A DNA stretch of 64,000 nt from Circinella umbellata (Eukaryota; Mucoromycota; Mucoromycetes; Mucorales; Lichtheimiaceae): assembly GCA_025093555.1 (NCBI GenBank), contig JAIWNF010000011.1, positions 849,822 to 913,821 on the forward strand, in the 5' to 3' direction. The notes under the pieces are model-generated. The model had not been told where the DNA came from, searched no databases, and worked only from the letters and a program-made list of their open reading frames with translations. Positions 63,052-64,000 of the stretch are shown here, piece by piece (position 1 is the first letter of the stretch; the number at the start of each line of letters is the position of its first letter). A program made the translations under genes and the position numbers.

Positions 63052-64000
63052 AAGGAGTTCCTTCGCGCACTAATCCATCCTTTCATCGATCCCTTAATAT
63101 GGTTGAAGCTGCTGTTCCGGAGGTACCAGAAGGAGAATTAATCGATTTGTTGGAGGATCAAGATGATGAATCTAAGGCGTTGCAACAAACATTAGAAGAG
63201 GATAAAAAATATTTTGATTCATTGTTATCAATAAAAGAAACTGATTTACCCTTGTATATGATGTCCTGTAATGGTTGTTCTGTGAATGTTATGATTGATT
63301 CAGGTGCAAGTGGCTGTTATGTTGCTCCAAAAATTGCTGCTGGTTTACCAACTCGTTTGATTTCAAATCGTGAGGTGGAAACGGCTGGTGGTCACACTTT
63401 GGCAATAAATAAGCAAGTCAATCTTCTATTGGATGCCTAAGGTTTTCAACATCAAATCTCTGCTTATGTTCTTGATACAAAGTTCGATATAATTCTTGGA
63501 CGCAATTGGCTCAAGATGGTCCACCAGTACCTGATTGGGAATTAGACACCTGGATCATTCATCAGGATAAACAAGCTTATGTCCTCCGTCCTACTCAAAC
63601 CCGTCACCTTCCTGAATTGGCTTATCTCATTTCTCATCGTCAAGTTCAACGTTTGGAACGTTACAAGAAAATTGACGATTTGTTCATTTGTTACGTACAT
63701 CCCAATCATGACAACAATAGTGTTGTTTTAACTCACGACGGTGACCAGTTGATGACTGAATTTCCTGATGTATTTCAAGACAAATTACCCGGGTTACCTC
63801 CAGACCGTGGAATCGAACATATAATTGATACTGGTGATGCTGCTCCAATTTCACGACCACCTTACAAAATGAGCCCCTTGGAATTGGATGAATTAAAACG
63901 ACAACTAAAAGAATTATTGGATTTACGTTTGATTCGGCCTAGTTCGTCGCCATGGGGTGCACCTGTTTTATTCGTTCGAAAGGCTGGTGATCCATCATCA
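63015..64000 (+). pseudogene. Ty3/Gypsy pol (protease, start of RT), cut by window end
   Basis: The pol frame overlaps gag and carries the aspartic protease active site VMIDSGASGCYV near 63290, an LGRNWL segment near 63497, and then the first part of reverse transcriptase. The RT part includes SRPPYKMSPLELDELKRQL and the family block RLIRPSSSPWGAPVLFVRK at the window edge. A TAA breaks the frame at 63438-63440 and a -1 frame change lies near 63515, so the copy is dead although otherwise long. The rest of RT, RNase H, integrase and the 3' LTR lie beyond the window. Confidence 0.85.
63024..63030 (+). promoter_or_regulatory. -1 ribosomal frameshift heptamer GGGAAAA
   Basis: GGGAAAA in the gag frame reads G GGA AAA, the X XXY YYZ form. 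A one-base slip back gives the pol frame, which then continues uninterrupted from RPSASELKG to 63437. The gag and pol frames overlap at exactly this place. Confidence 0.75.

Overview
This is a eukaryotic window, AT-rich, with many short GT-AG introns, long A/T runs and microsatellites. Intron-rich housekeeping genes sit next to a LINE related to those known from Mucoromycota, an Mg/TPR-free style of F-box/LRR duplication, and transposon debris. I infer an early-diverging fungus, most likely Mucoromycota (Mucorales). That assignment rests on gene style and transposon content, not on a species-level match. Exon boundaries below were read by eye from splice sites and phase; every joined gene I call intact keeps an open frame end to end.

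Layout. 0.1-2.2 kb: O-acetylhomoserine sulfhydrylase (minus, 7 exons). 2.9-4.3 kb: dead GPN2-type GTPase. 5.0-6.4 kb: a 5-exon gene I cannot name. 6.75-11.93 kb: a gene-free block bounded by ~80-bp inverted repeats, containing a purine-rich G tract, two pogo/mariner-type MITEs and a possible dead RCC1-repeat gene. 13.4-14.5 kb: riboflavin gene RIB3. 15.8-18.2 kb: RING E3 ligase with a giant Ser/Asp tail. 18.8-20.5 kb: clamp-loader subunit RFC3. 21.3-21.7 kb: an unusual intronless H2A-like histone. 22-29.9 kb: mostly non-coding, with a third MITE copy and one unrecognised coiled-coil coding block.

30-34.6 kb: an F-box gene with TPR-like N-terminus and LRR-like C-terminus (Pof3/Dia2-like layout), preceded by a 5'-truncated copy. 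35.1-37.7 kb: broken MULE transposase whose C-terminal part resembles a ubiquitin-specific protease. 39.8-41.7 kb: a non-autonomous element with long subrepeated inverted ends, a perfect 8-bp target duplication and a decayed RTC4-like domain inside. 42.5-44.0 kb: dead Ty3-type gag interrupted by a small TA-flanked MITE. 46.9-49.1 kb: coiled-coil/Ser-rich protein with three SxIP motifs. 49.4-50.3 kb: membrane-anchored cytochrome-b5-like (MAPR) protein. 51.4-52.4 kb: P-loop sulfotransferase-family protein. 52.9-55.0 kb: foldback-like element. 55.1-60.4 kb: near-complete LINE whose two ORFs overlap by ATGA. 61.8 kb to the end: 5' part of a Ty3/Gypsy element with an initiator-Met-type primer site and a canonical -1 slippery heptamer.

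How the parts relate. The housekeeping genes span sulfur assimilation, riboflavin synthesis, replication, chromatin, ubiquitylation and the cytoskeleton, and show no operon-like logic. ACGCGT and TTTCGCG-type boxes upstream of RFC3 and of the RING gene suggest shared G1/S control. From about 22 kb onward the window is dominated by mobile elements, most of them dead. Many nonsense codons in the dead copies could be explained by C-to-T transitions.
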